Origin: Ceratobasidium sp. AG-K
Taxonomy: Eukaryota > Basidiomycota > Agaricomycetes > Cantharellales > Ceratobasidiaceae
Reading direction: 5' to 3'
NCBI GenBank assembly: GCA_037039685.1
Contig: JAWNGF010000007.1
Coordinates: forward strand, 2,294,001 to 2,358,000
DNA length: 64,000 nt
Positions 62,779-64,000 of the stretch are shown here, piece by piece. The position numbers and the translations under genes were made by a program. Position 1 is the stretch's first letter, and every line of letters begins with the position of its first letter. A model generated the notes under the pieces. The model saw only the letters and a program-made list of their open reading frames with translations. It did no database searches and was not told where the DNA came from.

Positions 62779-64000
62779 CATTTGAAACAGCGTAGCATAC
62801 TCGGGCACGAAACGTCGTAGCTTTCAACGTCCTGTTTTTGTATATCGTTCTCAGAATCAAACCCTTTGGTCTGCTCTGATGTATCCAATTTGAGCATCTT
62901 CAACAACTGGTAGTCTTGGCTTCAGCTCCACAGGCCAACACTATTCGATCCACCTTTAGTGCTAGTTCAAGTATACCTAAATTCTTCATACATTAGAGAC
63001 TGTGCGTAACCAGGGCTATTTGACTATATCATGTGTGATTTTCAGGCTGTTTCTAAAGGGGCGATACCTCGGACTCTTGATGTTTTGCTCCCAGCACAAT
63101 GCAAGGATGGCAACAACACATTATTTGATTATTAGAATCGTATAGTACTGGCTTGGGGCGGAAATACTGGGATAGCAACACAAGGTGAAGGGGGATATCC
63201 CGCACTTCCTCCTTCGTCATGTTTTGTAGCAATGAGGTGCCTGTCAAAGCGCATTTTATATGTACCCAGAGCACGCCAGGAGTCAGAGATGATGCTTCTG
63301 CGTCGTCGTAGCGGCCGTAGAGAGATGGGCGCTGGGGTGGAGATTTGGAATAGCCACAGAATCGCACGCGAAATAGTCAAATAGACCTGGTTTTGCAAAG
63401 TCTCTAATTGTATCTCGACTTGAGTTCGAGCCTGGGTTTCCTTGGTAGTTGAATTTATTCGTTGTTTGCGTTATTGGCGGCGGTCTACTGGTGTAGGTTT
63501 GATTTCTCAGACATATACTCCTGGCGGTTTGTCCAGTAATTAATTCGTATGCAAGTGCGGTTGTTGTTCCTGCTGGCAGCAAAACATTTGTCACAACGCA
63601 CATCAGCCGCCTGTATGCGCGGCTGTGCCATGGTCACTGCCACGTAGACATAGTCGCCCAGCGTTAACACGTCACGTTCTTCAGATGACAACGACCAGCT
63701 CAAAAGAGAAACGGCCGGCTGATGACCTTGCAAAAGGCTCCGTAACCTCTGCATATTCATTGATTGGTCTTCAGGTTCTATCCCGCCTCGCTACCTTCAC
63801 GCTCAATCAACTTCTGCTTAGACTTGCCTCTCCCAAAGTTTTTGGCACGGCTGCAATCCAACTCGACCTTCTACTATCCACAGTCCTATTTCTTTCGCGT
63901 GAAGGCGTTCGAAATGCACTGTTACGTGTACCCAGGGAGCGCTCTGACTCTATCGGCATAACCAATGTATCAACTCTACCGGTTATTCTTGGTGCGCCAC
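62779..64000. other. Downstream region with unrecognised open frames
   Basis: After the deacetylase stop there are overlapping minus-strand frames at 63053-63367, 63283-63603 and 63485-63760, with phrases such as VRCDKCFAASRNNNRTC and MQRLRSLLQGHQPAVSLLSWSLSSEERDVL. They may be parts of one gene running leftward that enters from the right edge. I cannot assign a family. Confidence 0.3.

Overview
This is a window of a filamentous fungal nuclear genome, most likely an agaricomycete basidiomycete of the Rhizoctonia/Ceratobasidium type. The evidence is GT-AG introns of about 50 nt that split almost every gene, many very small exons, an HDEL-tailed BiP, TKL kinases, a NACHT-WD40 NLR and a CE4 deacetylase. 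The genus is an inference from overall style.

Layout. 95-1211: a near-perfect 543-bp inverted repeat. 1502-8560: a TKL-type protein kinase gene whose first 5 kb appears to be a chain of 53 exons of exactly one codon each, joined by ordinary introns. Part of the chain (3035-5489) is a 109-bp tandem satellite in which each unit is one 106-nt intron plus one variable codon-sized exon. This is the main discovery candidate. 9563-11751: BiP/KAR2. 11954-13667: a WRAP53/TCAB1-like WD40 gene. 17269-18038: a cyclophilin. 18704-21164: a TKL kinase with a C-terminal C1 zinc finger. 22696-24639: two more cyclophilins on the minus strand. 26513-27196: RCF1. 27508-29709: a DUF89/ARMT1-like phosphatase. 29947-33862 (minus): DIS3/RRP44. 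36067-36874: a KRE9/KNH-type GPI protein. 36979-37534 (minus): QCR6, with 2-nt and 4-nt exons. 37631-38166: a conserved membrane protein. 38694-39796: an unclassified gene. 41963-42709 (minus): a fourth cyclophilin. 44037-50692: NUP192, with an intron-containing tRNA-Phe on each side. 51884-56811 (minus): the NACHT-WD40 NLR. 57352-58119 (minus): MsrA. 58876-60291: a damaged short-chain dehydrogenase. 61496-62778: a CE4 deacetylase.

Most genes are unrelated housekeeping genes (ER folding, exosome, nuclear pore, respiratory chain). The more variable, environment-facing genes are the micro-exon kinase, the NLR, the cyclophilin family and the deacetylase. Very small exons are also required in QCR6 (2 and 4 nt), DUF89 (6 and 11 nt) and the cyclophilins (10 or 13 nt), and these restore conserved protein motifs. 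This makes the chain of one-codon exons believable.

Quality caveat: several strongly conserved genes carry single-base frame breaks, mostly in short homopolymers, which looks like assembly error rather than gene decay. All exon structures here were read by eye, with no transcript data.
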